DNA of 64,000 nucleotides. Origin: an uncultured Ruminococcus sp. (GTDB lineage: Bacteria > Bacillota > Clostridia > Oscillospirales > Acutalibacteraceae). Below are positions 8,170-17,205 of the stretch, one piece after another. Below the pieces are notes generated by a model. That model ran no database searches, had not been told where the DNA came from, and saw nothing but the letters and a program-made list of their open reading frames with translations. How positions within the stretch are numbered: position 1 is the first letter of the stretch; each line of letters opens with the position of its first letter. Both the position numbers and the translations under genes were made by a program. Location of the stretch: positions 1 through 64,000 of the forward strand of contig CACZZB010000004.1 in assembly GCA_902785555.1 (NCBI GenBank), in the 5' to 3' direction.

Positions 8170-8198
8170 TTGTTTTTTCAAATTCAAAGTGCTATAAT
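8170..8198 (+). promoter_or_regulatory. Promoter of the pilus locus, with a long leader
   Basis: TTGTTT (8170-8175), 17 bases, TATAAT (8193-8198). The start of transcription near 8205 leaves a 5' leader of about 130 bases before the GTG at 8336. In it CAAGAAAAT (8208-8216) can pair with ATTTTCTTG (8266-8274), a candidate regulatory hairpin. The rest of the gap from 7895 is AT-rich with nothing else evident. Confidence 0.6.
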
Positions 8199-8335
8199 CT
8201 AATTCCACAAGAAAATGTCATTTAATTATAATATCATGTTACAAAAATGTTATTTTTATTGTAATATTTTCTTGTCGTGAATAATATAATATATAATTGC
8301 AGTAATTTCCCATTGAAAAAAATGAGGTGTAAAAA

Positions 8336-8890
8336 GTGGACAATGAACAGAAACAACCCGAACAAATTGCCGAAACCGTTACACCAAAAAAGAAGAAGAA
8401 AAAAAAATCCGTCAAGTATTATTTAATAGAATTGCTTGTCAAGATAATTGCAACTGTCACTGCATTGTGGATATTACTCAGTTATATTGTGGCTATAAAC
8501 GTATGTCACGAAAATTCAGCTTATCCAATGATAAAAGACGGTGATTTTTGTCTTACCTACAGACTGTCGGAACTGAAACAGGGCGACCCTGTTTCATACT
8601 ATGCCGACGGTCATATAAAATTCGCAAGGGTAATCGCATTTGGCGGTGATACCGTTGATATAAAAAATGACACCGTTCAAGTGAACGGCTATAACATAGC
8701 CGAAAATGTCGTTTACCCCACAAATTTACAGGGAAATGCCTTAGAATTTCCCTACACTATCCCCGATGACTGCGTTTTCGTTCTCAACGATTACAGGAGC
8801 GACCTCTCGGACAGCCGTACATTCGGCGGCATACCTCTCTCCGATATTCAGGGCACTGTTGTTTTCATCATGCGAAGACGTGGCATATAA
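8336..8890 (+). CDS. Signal peptidase I-like protein of the pilus locus (SipA/LepA-like), catalytic Lys missing
   Basis: A 184-residue S26-family protein: a Lys-rich cytoplasmic tail (residues 18-24), one membrane segment (about 34-55) and an extracellular domain. The box B equivalent SAYPMIKDGD keeps Ser61, and the late box appears as NDYRSDLSDSRTFG (151-164). In the box that normally reads K-R-V-I-G-x-P-G-D the sequence is A-R-V-I-A-F-G-G-D, so Ala97 stands where the general-base Lys should be; the nearest Lys is K95. The GTG start follows GAGGTG. It opens the pilus operon, as sipA does in some Streptococcus pyogenes FCT islands, where SipA lacks the Ser/Lys dyad and acts in pilus assembly. 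A chaperone-like or atypical peptidase role is inferred. Confidence 0.82.
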   Translation: MDNEQKQPEQIAETVTPKKKKKKKSVKYYLIELLVKIIATVTALWILLSYIVAINVCHENSAYPMIKDGDFCLTYRLSELKQGDPVSYYADGHIKFARVIAFGGDTVDIKNDTVQVNGYNIAENVVYPTNLQGNALEFPYTIPDDCVFVLNDYRSDLSDSRTFGGIPLSDIQGTVVFIMRRRGI

Positions 8891-8929
8891 TATACATTAT
8901 TTTATTTTATAATCTCAGGAGGAATTGGA

Positions 8930-10159
8930 ATGAAGAAAAGAAACTATTTGGCAGTTCTTGCATCTCTTGCAGTAATGACTTCTATGTTCTCAATTTCTGC
9001 AAACGCTGCAAATTATCCGGAAGACAAAAAGGCTCAGGGCGGTACATCGGATTTTTCAAAATATCTTGTACTTGATAACGGAGCAAATGTACCTAATGCA
9101 ACATTCAAATATTCAATAGCAGCCGGAACAGCCATTGAAGGAACAGAAAACGAAATGCAGGTGTATGCAGGTATAATAGCTAAAGACGAATCAGAAAATG
9201 TTACTGCACCTGTTGTATCGGACGCTGTATTTCAGGCAGCCGACACAACAAAAGCCGGTGCTGTTGATGACGGCATTACAAATTCAGCAGACAAAAAATA
9301 CGCACAGAAAACTATAACCGCTAATTTCGCAGGAATTAAATTTGATGAACCCGGAGTTTACCGTTATGTTGTAACAGAAGACCTCAACGGCAGTCAGGGT
9401 GTTACAAACGTTGGCAGTATCACAAAAACTCTTGACGTTTTCGTAATAGATAAAAACGGTACTCTTGAAGTTGAATCTTATGTTCTTTACAATAAGGTAA
9501 TTGATACTGCACCGTCAAAAAATACTGCCGTTGAAATAGCTGCCGACAAAACAGCCGAAGATGGAAAGAAAACAGACGGTTTTGTTAATGACTATGATAC
9601 ACACGACCTTACTTTCAGCAAAACAGTTACAGGTAATCAGGGTTCAAAGGACAAGTACTTCAAATTTGATGTTACAATAAGCAATGCCGTTGCAGGTACT
9701 GTTTACACTGTCGACCTCAGTAATGCTGATGCAACTGTTGCAAGCAACTCTGCTACAAACAGTGATTATATAGGTAAAACTAATCCCTCAACAATTATTG
9801 TTCCAGATGATAACACAACCGTAACGGAAACTTTCTACCTCCAGCATGGTCAGCAAATAAACATTCTCGGACTTGCTGACGGTACATCTTATACAATCGA
9901 AGAAACACCCGAAGATTATGTTGCAAGTGCAGATGTAACAGGTGATACAACCGATGTTACTGATGAAGACAAAAAAGTTTCTGATAAAGGACTTACAGCT
10001 GATACAAAAGTAGATTTCACCAATGACAGAAGCGGTACTATCCCGACAGGTGTTATCCTTTCTGTTGCTGCTCCTGTTGCAATAGGTATTGCAGTTCTCG
10101 GTGGTATCGTATTCCTTGTTATCAGAAACAAGAAAAGAGAATCCGAGGAAGAAGAATAA
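8930..10159 (+). CDS. Major pilin, FctA/Spy0128-like, with isopeptide domains
   Basis: A 409-residue secreted protein with a signal peptide (about 1-26, ending ANA). Residues 30-222 match the Spy0128/FctA pilin fold: K60 in TFKYSI, Glu in FDEPGVYRYVVTED (137-151) and N220 in GFVNDY would make one Lys-Asn isopeptide bond. Residues 225-368 repeat the pattern (K231 in LTFSKTVTGN, Glu in YTIEETPEDY, N365 in VDFTNDRSG). The C-terminus has a sorting signal, IPTGV (371-375), then a hydrophobic helix and KKRESEEEE. The ribosome site is AGGAGG. Between the signal-peptidase-like gene and the class B sortase, it is the likely pilus backbone. Confidence 0.9.
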   Translation: MKKRNYLAVLASLAVMTSMFSISANAANYPEDKKAQGGTSDFSKYLVLDNGANVPNATFKYSIAAGTAIEGTENEMQVYAGIIAKDESENVTAPVVSDAVFQAADTTKAGAVDDGITNSADKKYAQKTITANFAGIKFDEPGVYRYVVTEDLNGSQGVTNVGSITKTLDVFVIDKNGTLEVESYVLYNKVIDTAPSKNTAVEIAADKTAEDGKKTDGFVNDYDTHDLTFSKTVTGNQGSKDKYFKFDVTISNAVAGTVYTVDLSNADATVASNSATNSDYIGKTNPSTIIVPDDNTTVTETFYLQHGQQINILGLADGTSYTIEETPEDYVASADVTGDTTDVTDEDKKVSDKGLTADTKVDFTNDRSGTIPTGVILSVAAPVAIGIAVLGGIVFLVIRNKKRESEEEE

Positions 10160-10861
10160 TTGATAAAATTTCTCAAAAATCTGAATATCATCTATGAAAG
10201 GCTTCTGCTTTTCATACTCGTGATAATTTTATTGATATCTGCATGGTGTGTTTATGACTGCTGGTATGTCTTTGAACACACCGCAGATAAAAATTTATTC
10301 CGATACAGACCGGGCAGTCCTGTCAATGCCGTTGCTGTGGGAGATGAAAAGATATCCGATGACATGGTGGCATGGATAACTATTGATGACACTGATATAG
10401 ATTATCCCATCATGCAGGCGGCTGACAATACAAAATATCTCAATACCGACCCATTTGGAAGATATTCCCTTGCAGGCAGTATCTTTCTTGACAGCAGAAA
10501 TTCATCAGATATGTCCGACAGCTATTCCCTTGTATACGGTCACCACATGGAATACGGGAGAATGTTCGGTGCTTTGGATAAATTTCTCGACAGCGATTTT
10601 CTTTCAAAACATTCACACGGTACTCTTATGATAGGCAAAAATGCCGATATCGTCTGCAAGCTTACAGTATTTGCTTCATTCCGTGCAAGTGCAAAAGATG
10701 ATGCTGTTTTCGAGCCCGGCAAGGGCGATATAAGAGAGTTCATCTCTCAAAAAGCCGATATTTCCGTTAATGAAAATAAAAAAATCTTATGTCTTTCAAC
10801 CTGTGCCGAAGGAGATGCTGTTTCGAGAATAGTTGTTTTCTGTTATATAAATAATGAATAA
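10160..10861 (+). CDS. Class B sortase, probable pilin polymerase
   Basis: A 233-residue membrane-anchored transpeptidase with one N-terminal membrane segment (about 15-33). Catalytic residues are visible: H128 in VYGHHMEYG, C215 in LCLSTCAEG and R223 in SRIVVFCY. The spacing and the DYPIMQAADNTKYLNTDPFG stretch mark class B rather than the class C enzymes of most Gram-positive pili. The TTG start immediately follows the pilin stop codon, with GAGGAAGAAG as ribosome site, so the two are translated together. Streptococcus pyogenes FCT pili also use class B-type sortases, which supports a role in joining the neighbouring PTG-type proteins. Confidence 0.9.
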   Translation: MIKFLKNLNIIYERLLLFILVIILLISAWCVYDCWYVFEHTADKNLFRYRPGSPVNAVAVGDEKISDDMVAWITIDDTDIDYPIMQAADNTKYLNTDPFGRYSLAGSIFLDSRNSSDMSDSYSLVYGHHMEYGRMFGALDKFLDSDFLSKHSHGTLMIGKNADIVCKLTVFASFRASAKDDAVFEPGKGDIREFISQKADISVNENKKILCLSTCAEGDAVSRIVVFCYINNE

Positions 10862-10881
10862 ATGAAAGGAGGGCTTGTATT

Positions 10882-11631
10882 ATGAAGGCTTTGCGGAAAT
10901 TGCTCCGTCTGGTTGGCATTTGCACACTCTCCTTTTTTGTTTTTTTCAATGAGTGTGTGAATGTCGGCTCATATAATGCCATTACTGCACAAATACCTGT
11001 CAAATGCGTTTATATGCCCGAATTTGATGACTATACCTATGACCTGTCCATTGAACCCGTCAGTGACGGTTCACCGATACCAAATGAAAGGAATCTCTCT
11101 GTTTTGCATGACAATACAGGAGTTTTTACAATAAATGTATCCCAATCGGGTACTTTCAGATATAAAATATTTGAATCCTATACCGATGATGAAATAATAA
11201 TTCAGGATGGGATAATTTACAATATACAGCATGATATGTCTGTTTATTATATTACTCTTTTTGTTACTGAAAACGATGACGGTAAAATGAATTATTCAAT
11301 TACTGCCACCGCTGATGAAAATGAATTTAAGACCGATTCTGTAAAGTTTAAAGATAAAATAGTATTGGATGAGGAATTTTCCGAGGATGAAAGCTCGGAT
11401 GAAGAAAGTTCGGAAGATGAAAGCTCTCATTATGAAAGCTCATCTCCTGTCACGGAATCATCCGTAAACAGCCAAGCTTCTGTTCCGCCTGACTCAGACA
11501 AAACAATTTTCACAGGTGATACAGCAAATACAGGTATTGTAATTTCCATGTTCCTTATCTCTTTATGCACTTCTCTGACTATTATTCTGTTCGGCAGAAA
11601 ACATTTTAAAGAAGGTGATGATATTGAATAA
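10882..11631 (+). CDS. Small surface protein of the pilus locus, possible minor pilin
   Basis: A 249-residue protein with a signal peptide (about 1-36), then one FctA-like beta domain: the stretch GVFTINVSQSGTFRYKIFES matches the E-box strand of Spy0128-type pilins. A Ser/Glu/Asp-rich linker with repeated ESSDEESSEDESS-type units (about 165-205) follows, then a C-terminal membrane helix and charged tail (RKHFKEGDDIE). The sorting signal is odd: TANTGI precedes the helix, keeping TG but lacking the Pro of IPTGV and VPTGI in its neighbours. The ribosome site is GGAGGG. By position and size it could be the basal or minor pilin, comparable to FctB, but no direct homology is recognised. Confidence 0.65.
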   Translation: MKALRKLLRLVGICTLSFFVFFNECVNVGSYNAITAQIPVKCVYMPEFDDYTYDLSIEPVSDGSPIPNERNLSVLHDNTGVFTINVSQSGTFRYKIFESYTDDEIIIQDGIIYNIQHDMSVYYITLFVTENDDGKMNYSITATADENEFKTDSVKFKDKIVLDEEFSEDESSDEESSEDESSHYESSSPVTESSVNSQASVPPDSDKTIFTGDTANTGIVISMFLISLCTSLTIILFGRKHFKEGDDIE

Positions 11632-14600
11632 AATTTACAAAAGAAGAATATTATCCCTTTTCATTGCTGTTATATTTATCTTTTCTCTCATATCATCACA
11701 TCTTTTTATTTTGGTGTCATCCGCCGACAACGATACTCAAAATTATATTGACCTAAAGCCCTTTATGACAAACGGTTATATAGTTATCGAGGGCGAAAAA
11801 TATACACCTTCTGAGAGTGGTCAGGAAGTTTATGCACACCGAAACGAACTTTATGAAGTTGTATTGTATTTTCAGGAAAATGATGAACGTCAGTTTGCAG
11901 ACGACGATACTCCTATGGAATTCATTCTGCCGGAAGGATTTTATCTGCCTGATGATTTTTCCTCGTCAGTCGATATAAACATGGGGGTTGACGGTATATT
12001 AAAAAACAATCCCATAACCTATGACAAAGAAAAAAATGCCGTCATTGTACGCTGGAATACCGAAAGCTATTTATTTCCTTATTTCACAGCTGCCTCAAAT
12101 GCAAAATTCCATATGTCGATAGAGGGTTTTCTTAATTTCAACTATGAAAAACTCCAATTTGAGCAGGATAAATACCTTACCATAAAACCTATTGACAAAC
12201 AAAACGCAAGTGTTACAAAATCAGGCTATTATGACCCTGAACATCATAATATCGAATATACCGTTACTGTCACGTCAGAAGGTTCAACCTATGACCTGTC
12301 AATGAGCGATATCATGGGAACGGCTCTTATATATAATCATGACTGCCGATTTGATTCGGAAAGTTCAATATTCACAAAAACACCCGTTATATCCAATACA
12401 GGTTCAACCTTTTCTGTTTATATCCCCCAAACCTCCGACGGCGATAAACTTGTATTCAAATATACTGCCGATATAGATATAAACAATATTGCCAAGAGCG
12501 GTCATCCAACGTTTGAGGAAACAGGAAATACCGTGACTATCACAGGCGATTCCGACCCTTCCGACAATACAGACACATATTGGGAAAAAGATATCAAATT
12601 TTCCGACCTTATAAAAAATGCAGTGAGTGTCGGCAGACAATATCAGCTTGACGGTAAATTTTACCGTGACATAAGCTGGCAGATAACAACAAACAGGTTA
12701 CCCGAATACAGTCTTGCGGGTTCATATATAAAAGACGTGATTGCTGCAAACGTAAAAGATATCTGTTCATATACGGGGAACGGCATTGAAGTTCTCTGCT
12801 ATGACTTTGCTCATCAGCTGAAATCACACAGAAATCTGACATGGGAAGATATAAATACCGATATCTCCGCTGACAAGTCATGGACTTATAATATCCCAGA
12901 AGATGACCCTCCCTATGAGTATATCATAAACTACAAAACAAGAGTGGATGTTTCAAAACTGCACGGTCAGACCGTTATTTCAAATACAGCTTTCGGCAAG
13001 GGCGGTGAAGACCGAGCAGAAGTCGTTGTCAGTCCAGACGGAAAAGGTATCGGTGTCCACAAAAAAGCTACCGATATCACTTCAAACCATGTAACATGGG
13101 TCGTGACCGTAAGTCTGAGCGGTGACGCTTTCAGCCGTGACAGCATTACTCTTACGGAACATTCAAACGACAGTTCAAAAGACAGTACAAGTATCTATCC
13201 ATGGGAAAATGAAGAAGGAAAAGTATACGGTTCAAGCGGACTTCCTCACAGATGGATAAAGCTTCCCGACGGTACAACAATTCTGTATAAAGAACAGCTC
13301 GAAAAAATAGAAATTGACGGTCTTTATGAAAATGAGACTTTTCAAATAAATTATAACGGAAAAATCTATGAGCCGGGTGACACAAATTTTGAACACGCAC
13401 TATATTGGGATACAGAAAAACTCTCAATAAATTTCTTCAAAAATAAAGATAAATCTCTCGGTGGTCTGAACAAGCCCGAAAATTCCGACAGCCGTATCAT
13501 TACCGTAAAGATAACCGACAAATTTCCGGAAGAATGGGCTCAGCAGGCTAAAATAAACAATGAAAACAACGGTCAGCAAAATAACTATCTGTATGAACAT
13601 ATCAACTGGGCAGATGTTGAGGGGACATACAATGTCGATAAATTCAGTCAGCCTCCTGTGGGTGTCTATAAAAAAGTTCTTCGTGGCGGTACGGACAAAA
13701 AGATAAATATGGTCATTGACGGTCATATATATCCCGTATTCACATATCAGGTACTCGTTGCAGGTGTGGAAACCGACGAGCCTCTTGTTATCGAAGATAC
13801 TTTTGATACTTCTCTTTTCAAATGGGTAGACCCTGCCAAATATAATCCGTACCTCAATGAAGAAGATTTTGAGAAAAACCTTACCCAACCTCGTTCTTAC
13901 AGTAACTGGCATAAAGTATATCTCGGAGCAATAAATGAATTTGACTGGCTCAGCAAAGAGAATGTAGAAAAAAGAGGCGGTACAATATTTGAACTCGGTG
14001 AACATGATTCAAATATGCAGGAAACAAGTACAGGTCTGAGATTCACATTGAATGATATACCCAAAGCTCCCGACGGCTCATATTATACTTTTTACGGTGT
14101 ACAGTACTGGCTTATACCAAAGGATATCAGTGCACTTGCCAAAATTGAAACTATCGCTTCAGACAGTCCCGGCAAGGTAGCAGTTATCCCGAATACAGCA
14201 GTCTGCCGTGGAGAATCCTCCACCGCAAATGTATATATACCGCCCAAAAATAAACTTGTGCCTGTCGATAAATCTTTCGTAATTGACCACCATAACAGTA
14301 CAGTTACTTATACTGTCAATATAAATCCCGCAAAAATGAAATTGAATAACGGTCTTCCTACCTACGCATTTGACAGATATTCCGACTCAATTTCAATAGA
14401 TTTCAAGACTATCAATATCGTTTCATCACCTCCCGCAAATATATCATACGATTTCAGCAATCATACAGGTACTTTTTATATTCCCGATGAAACCCATGTA
14501 ATTATCACCTATGAAGCAAGAATTCTTGGTGAACACGGTCAGCAAGTAGATATAAGCAATGATTTTTATATAAACGGATATAATGCTGTCACAAGCGAAA

Positions 14601-17152
14601 ATGTCATAATTCAAGATGACACATCCGGTTCTGCATCAGTGCCTAAAATATATCTGTATAAATTCGGAGCCGGTCACATGGAACGTGGTCTTAACGGAGC
14701 AAAATTCCGTTTGTATGAAGTTCTGGAAAATGGTACACATATCCCCGTATGCTACGGCAAAAACACATCTGACGGTCACAAAAAAGGTGATGCCGTTGTA
14801 TTTACAACCGATACTGTCAATTTCAATCCTAAAGACGATAACGGTAATTTTAAAACCAATGACCCGAATAAGATAAAAGACGGTTATGCCGAAATTTTCC
14901 TCAACGAATATATGCACGGTGTAACACTTAAATTCAACAAAAAATATGCTTTGGAAGAATTTGAAACACCTGTTTCCGTTGCCCCAAACGGTGAAACTAT
15001 AACGTACAAACAATTGGAGCATCCGTATATATTCACCATTGCCGACAATTCATCCCTGAAGCCCGATTATTCACAATATATATATCCGAATAATGACGTT
15101 CTGACTGTCAGAAATGAACCCGATTCCATAGGTCTTACAATTCACAAATCATTTAACGGAAACTGTGCCGGACTTCTCACCGAGGCAGAAAAAAATCAAA
15201 TCACTTTTGACATTCTCCGCAAAAATCATGACGGCAATTATGAATACATCAACCAAGAAATCATAAAAGACGGAAAATATATTTCCGTTCCGAATGAGCA
15301 TTTCAGAAATATTCCGTACGAAAATTTCGTAAACGGTCAGTATAATTTTTCAGGTCTTCAGCCTGAAACAGGTCATACTGCCGAAAATTATATCATAATC
15401 GAAAATATCAACGAGGATATGGCTTCTGTTCATCCAAGCTGGAACTGGAAAAATTCATGTATATGGAGTGACGGTCAGGAAGAAAAAAGCATTTTGATAA
15501 CTCTCCCTGACGGTTCACAGAAATACGGCTTTGAATTTACTGTCACTGCCGATGATATCCGTAAAGGTATCAACAAGGAAGTATTTATCACAAACACTTA
15601 TTCAAAAGAAACCGTTGACCTGTATGCAACAAAATCATGGCATGATGCCAAAAATAATCCTTTTCCGTTTCCCCTTGATATTCAGGTTGAATTATCTCTT
15701 TACCGTATCAACAACAATAAAATGGAATTTATCAAATCCATAACCCTTGACGGTCACACAGATACAAACGGTGAGAATATTTCAGGTACAGCCGTTTTCA
15801 AAAATCTTCAGAAGTATCTTGATGACGGTACTACACTTATACAATACGTTGTCAGGGAAACTTCCGCTGATATAAACGGATATGATACCGTCTACACCAA
15901 TACTCAAAAATCATATTCCGAATTTACAGGAAATCACACCGAGATAATCAATAAACAAAAATCCACTTCAATTTCCGTTAAAAAGCAATGGCAAAATGCA
16001 GAAAACAAAATTCCGCAAAATGCTTATGCCACTTTCAGGCTGTACTCCTATACAGGTGACAATCCGTCTGCAATGAGTCCTGTTGCCAATATCAATGATA
16101 TTACATTGACGAATGATAATTGGACTGCAACTTTCTCTGATATCCCGCAAACCGATAAGCACGGACACACTCTGCACTATGCTGTCAAAGAAATAAGCTG
16201 TCTGCAAGGCTATCAGGCTGAATATACACAAAGCGACTATGCACTTGATAAGCAGACTATAATAAATCACCCTGCCGTCACAGATTTTTCCGTGACAAAA
16301 TCATGGACAAGAACTCCGAACAATGACTGGTTCGGGGATACAAACATTTCTTTGACTCTCAGACGAAAATCCAAAGATACAAATATCACTGATGACAGTT
16401 TCAGTGCCGTCTATACTCTCGGCAAAAACAAAGTCCTGAACTATACAAACATTAAATCATGGGATAATTCGGAAATAGTCCCCGAATGGTCATGCACAAA
16501 CAAGAAATATACCCTCTCCCTTTCAAATCTTGAAAAATGCGATATCAACGGAAACGAATGGGTATATTATATCTCCGAAAATCCGCTTGAAAACTTTACT
16601 GCAACGTACATGGACAAAAATAAAAATGATGTTACCGAGCAAAACTGCACATTCAATCACGGCTACATCATCAATGAACAAAATGTACGTAATATGACCG
16701 TTTCAAAAACAGTCACGGGAAATATGGGAAGCACTGCAAAAGATTTTGAATTCACACTCATTTTACAGGATTTCACACAAAATAACATAAGCTGTGAAAA
16801 ATCCGACGGTACAACTTCTCTCAAAGTCCAAAACGGTGTATGTCATTTCACCCTCAGCCATAATGAAAAGATAGTTATATATATCCCTCTTGATACAAAT
16901 TATACTCTCACGGAAAAGAATTACTCCAATGAGGGCTATATAACTTCACTGAGCATTGACGGAAATTCTCCCGAAAATTCAAATACGATTTCGGGTAAAA
17001 TGGACAATGACCACTCTGTTTCATATACCAACTCAAATGAAGGTTTTGTTCCGACAGGAATAAATCTATCTTATCTGTTCCCTGTCTTATTTCTCATTGC
17101 TTCACTTTTATCCGTTTCTGTTCTTATTTACAGGCAAAAATACCGTGAGTAA
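11624..17152 (+). CDS. Large LPXTG-type surface adhesin with Cna-B repeats, probable tip pilin
   Basis: A protein of about 1,843 residues: signal peptide, a long N-terminal region of beta-rich adhesion modules (to about 1000), then a SpaA/Cna-B series. Repeat starts are recognisable at VPKIYLYKFGAGHMERGLNG, GLTIHKSFNGN, VDLYATKSWHD, SISVKKQWQNA, DFSVTKSWTRT and MTVSKTVTGNMGS. It ends with VPTGI, a hydrophobic helix and RQKYRE. The TTG start at 11624 lies 8 bases after GAAGG; ATG 11618 and GTG 11615 are in frame but too close to it. The start region overlaps the end of the previous gene. The last module resembles the second domain of the FctA-like pilin, suggesting shared ancestry. It likely binds host or substrate surfaces at the pilus tip, like Cpa. 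Confidence 0.85.
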   Translation: MNKIYKRRILSLFIAVIFIFSLISSHLFILVSSADNDTQNYIDLKPFMTNGYIVIEGEKYTPSESGQEVYAHRNELYEVVLYFQENDERQFADDDTPMEFILPEGFYLPDDFSSSVDINMGVDGILKNNPITYDKEKNAVIVRWNTESYLFPYFTAASNAKFHMSIEGFLNFNYEKLQFEQDKYLTIKPIDKQNASVTKSGYYDPEHHNIEYTVTVTSEGSTYDLSMSDIMGTALIYNHDCRFDSESSIFTKTPVISNTGSTFSVYIPQTSDGDKLVFKYTADIDINNIAKSGHPTFEETGNTVTITGDSDPSDNTDTYWEKDIKFSDLIKNAVSVGRQYQLDGKFYRDISWQITTNRLPEYSLAGSYIKDVIAANVKDICSYTGNGIEVLCYDFAHQLKSHRNLTWEDINTDISADKSWTYNIPEDDPPYEYIINYKTRVDVSKLHGQTVISNTAFGKGGEDRAEVVVSPDGKGIGVHKKATDITSNHVTWVVTVSLSGDAFSRDSITLTEHSNDSSKDSTSIYPWENEEGKVYGSSGLPHRWIKLPDGTTILYKEQLEKIEIDGLYENETFQINYNGKIYEPGDTNFEHALYWDTEKLSINFFKNKDKSLGGLNKPENSDSRIITVKITDKFPEEWAQQAKINNENNGQQNNYLYEHINWADVEGTYNVDKFSQPPVGVYKKVLRGGTDKKINMVIDGHIYPVFTYQVLVAGVETDEPLVIEDTFDTSLFKWVDPAKYNPYLNEEDFEKNLTQPRSYSNWHKVYLGAINEFDWLSKENVEKRGGTIFELGEHDSNMQETSTGLRFTLNDIPKAPDGSYYTFYGVQYWLIPKDISALAKIETIASDSPGKVAVIPNTAVCRGESSTANVYIPPKNKLVPVDKSFVIDHHNSTVTYTVNINPAKMKLNNGLPTYAFDRYSDSISIDFKTINIVSSPPANISYDFSNHTGTFYIPDETHVIITYEARILGEHGQQVDISNDFYINGYNAVTSENVIIQDDTSGSASVPKIYLYKFGAGHMERGLNGAKFRLYEVLENGTHIPVCYGKNTSDGHKKGDAVVFTTDTVNFNPKDDNGNFKTNDPNKIKDGYAEIFLNEYMHGVTLKFNKKYALEEFETPVSVAPNGETITYKQLEHPYIFTIADNSSLKPDYSQYIYPNNDVLTVRNEPDSIGLTIHKSFNGNCAGLLTEAEKNQITFDILRKNHDGNYEYINQEIIKDGKYISVPNEHFRNIPYENFVNGQYNFSGLQPETGHTAENYIIIENINEDMASVHPSWNWKNSCIWSDGQEEKSILITLPDGSQKYGFEFTVTADDIRKGINKEVFITNTYSKETVDLYATKSWHDAKNNPFPFPLDIQVELSLYRINNNKMEFIKSITLDGHTDTNGENISGTAVFKNLQKYLDDGTTLIQYVVRETSADINGYDTVYTNTQKSYSEFTGNHTEIINKQKSTSISVKKQWQNAENKIPQNAYATFRLYSYTGDNPSAMSPVANINDITLTNDNWTATFSDIPQTDKHGHTLHYAVKEISCLQGYQAEYTQSDYALDKQTIINHPAVTDFSVTKSWTRTPNNDWFGDTNISLTLRRKSKDTNITDDSFSAVYTLGKNKVLNYTNIKSWDNSEIVPEWSCTNKKYTLSLSNLEKCDINGNEWVYYISENPLENFTATYMDKNKNDVTEQNCTFNHGYIINEQNVRNMTVSKTVTGNMGSTAKDFEFTLILQDFTQNNISCEKSDGTTSLKVQNGVCHFTLSHNEKIVIYIPLDTNYTLTEKNYSNEGYITSLSIDGNSPENSNTISGKMDNDHSVSYTNSNEGFVPTGINLSYLFPVLFLIASLLSVSVLIYRQKYRE

Positions 17153-17160
17153 AAAATTTC

Positions 17161-17205
17161 AGCCAAAAGCAATTTCAAAAAAATTGCCTTTGGCTGTTTT
17201 TGATT
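17161..17205. terminator. Bidirectional terminator between the adhesin and cysteine synthase
   Basis: AGCCAAAAGCAATTT (17161-17175) pairs with AAATTGCCTTTGGCT (17181-17195) with one mismatch. GTTTTTGATTT follows on the plus strand, and GAAATTTTTTACTC on the minus strand, so it can end both convergent genes. Confidence 0.85.

Noticed and set aside
12404..14005. Several open frames of 70-190 codons antisense to the large adhesin.
   Set aside because: They lack ribosome sites and recognisable domains and mirror the codon pattern of the real gene on the other strand.
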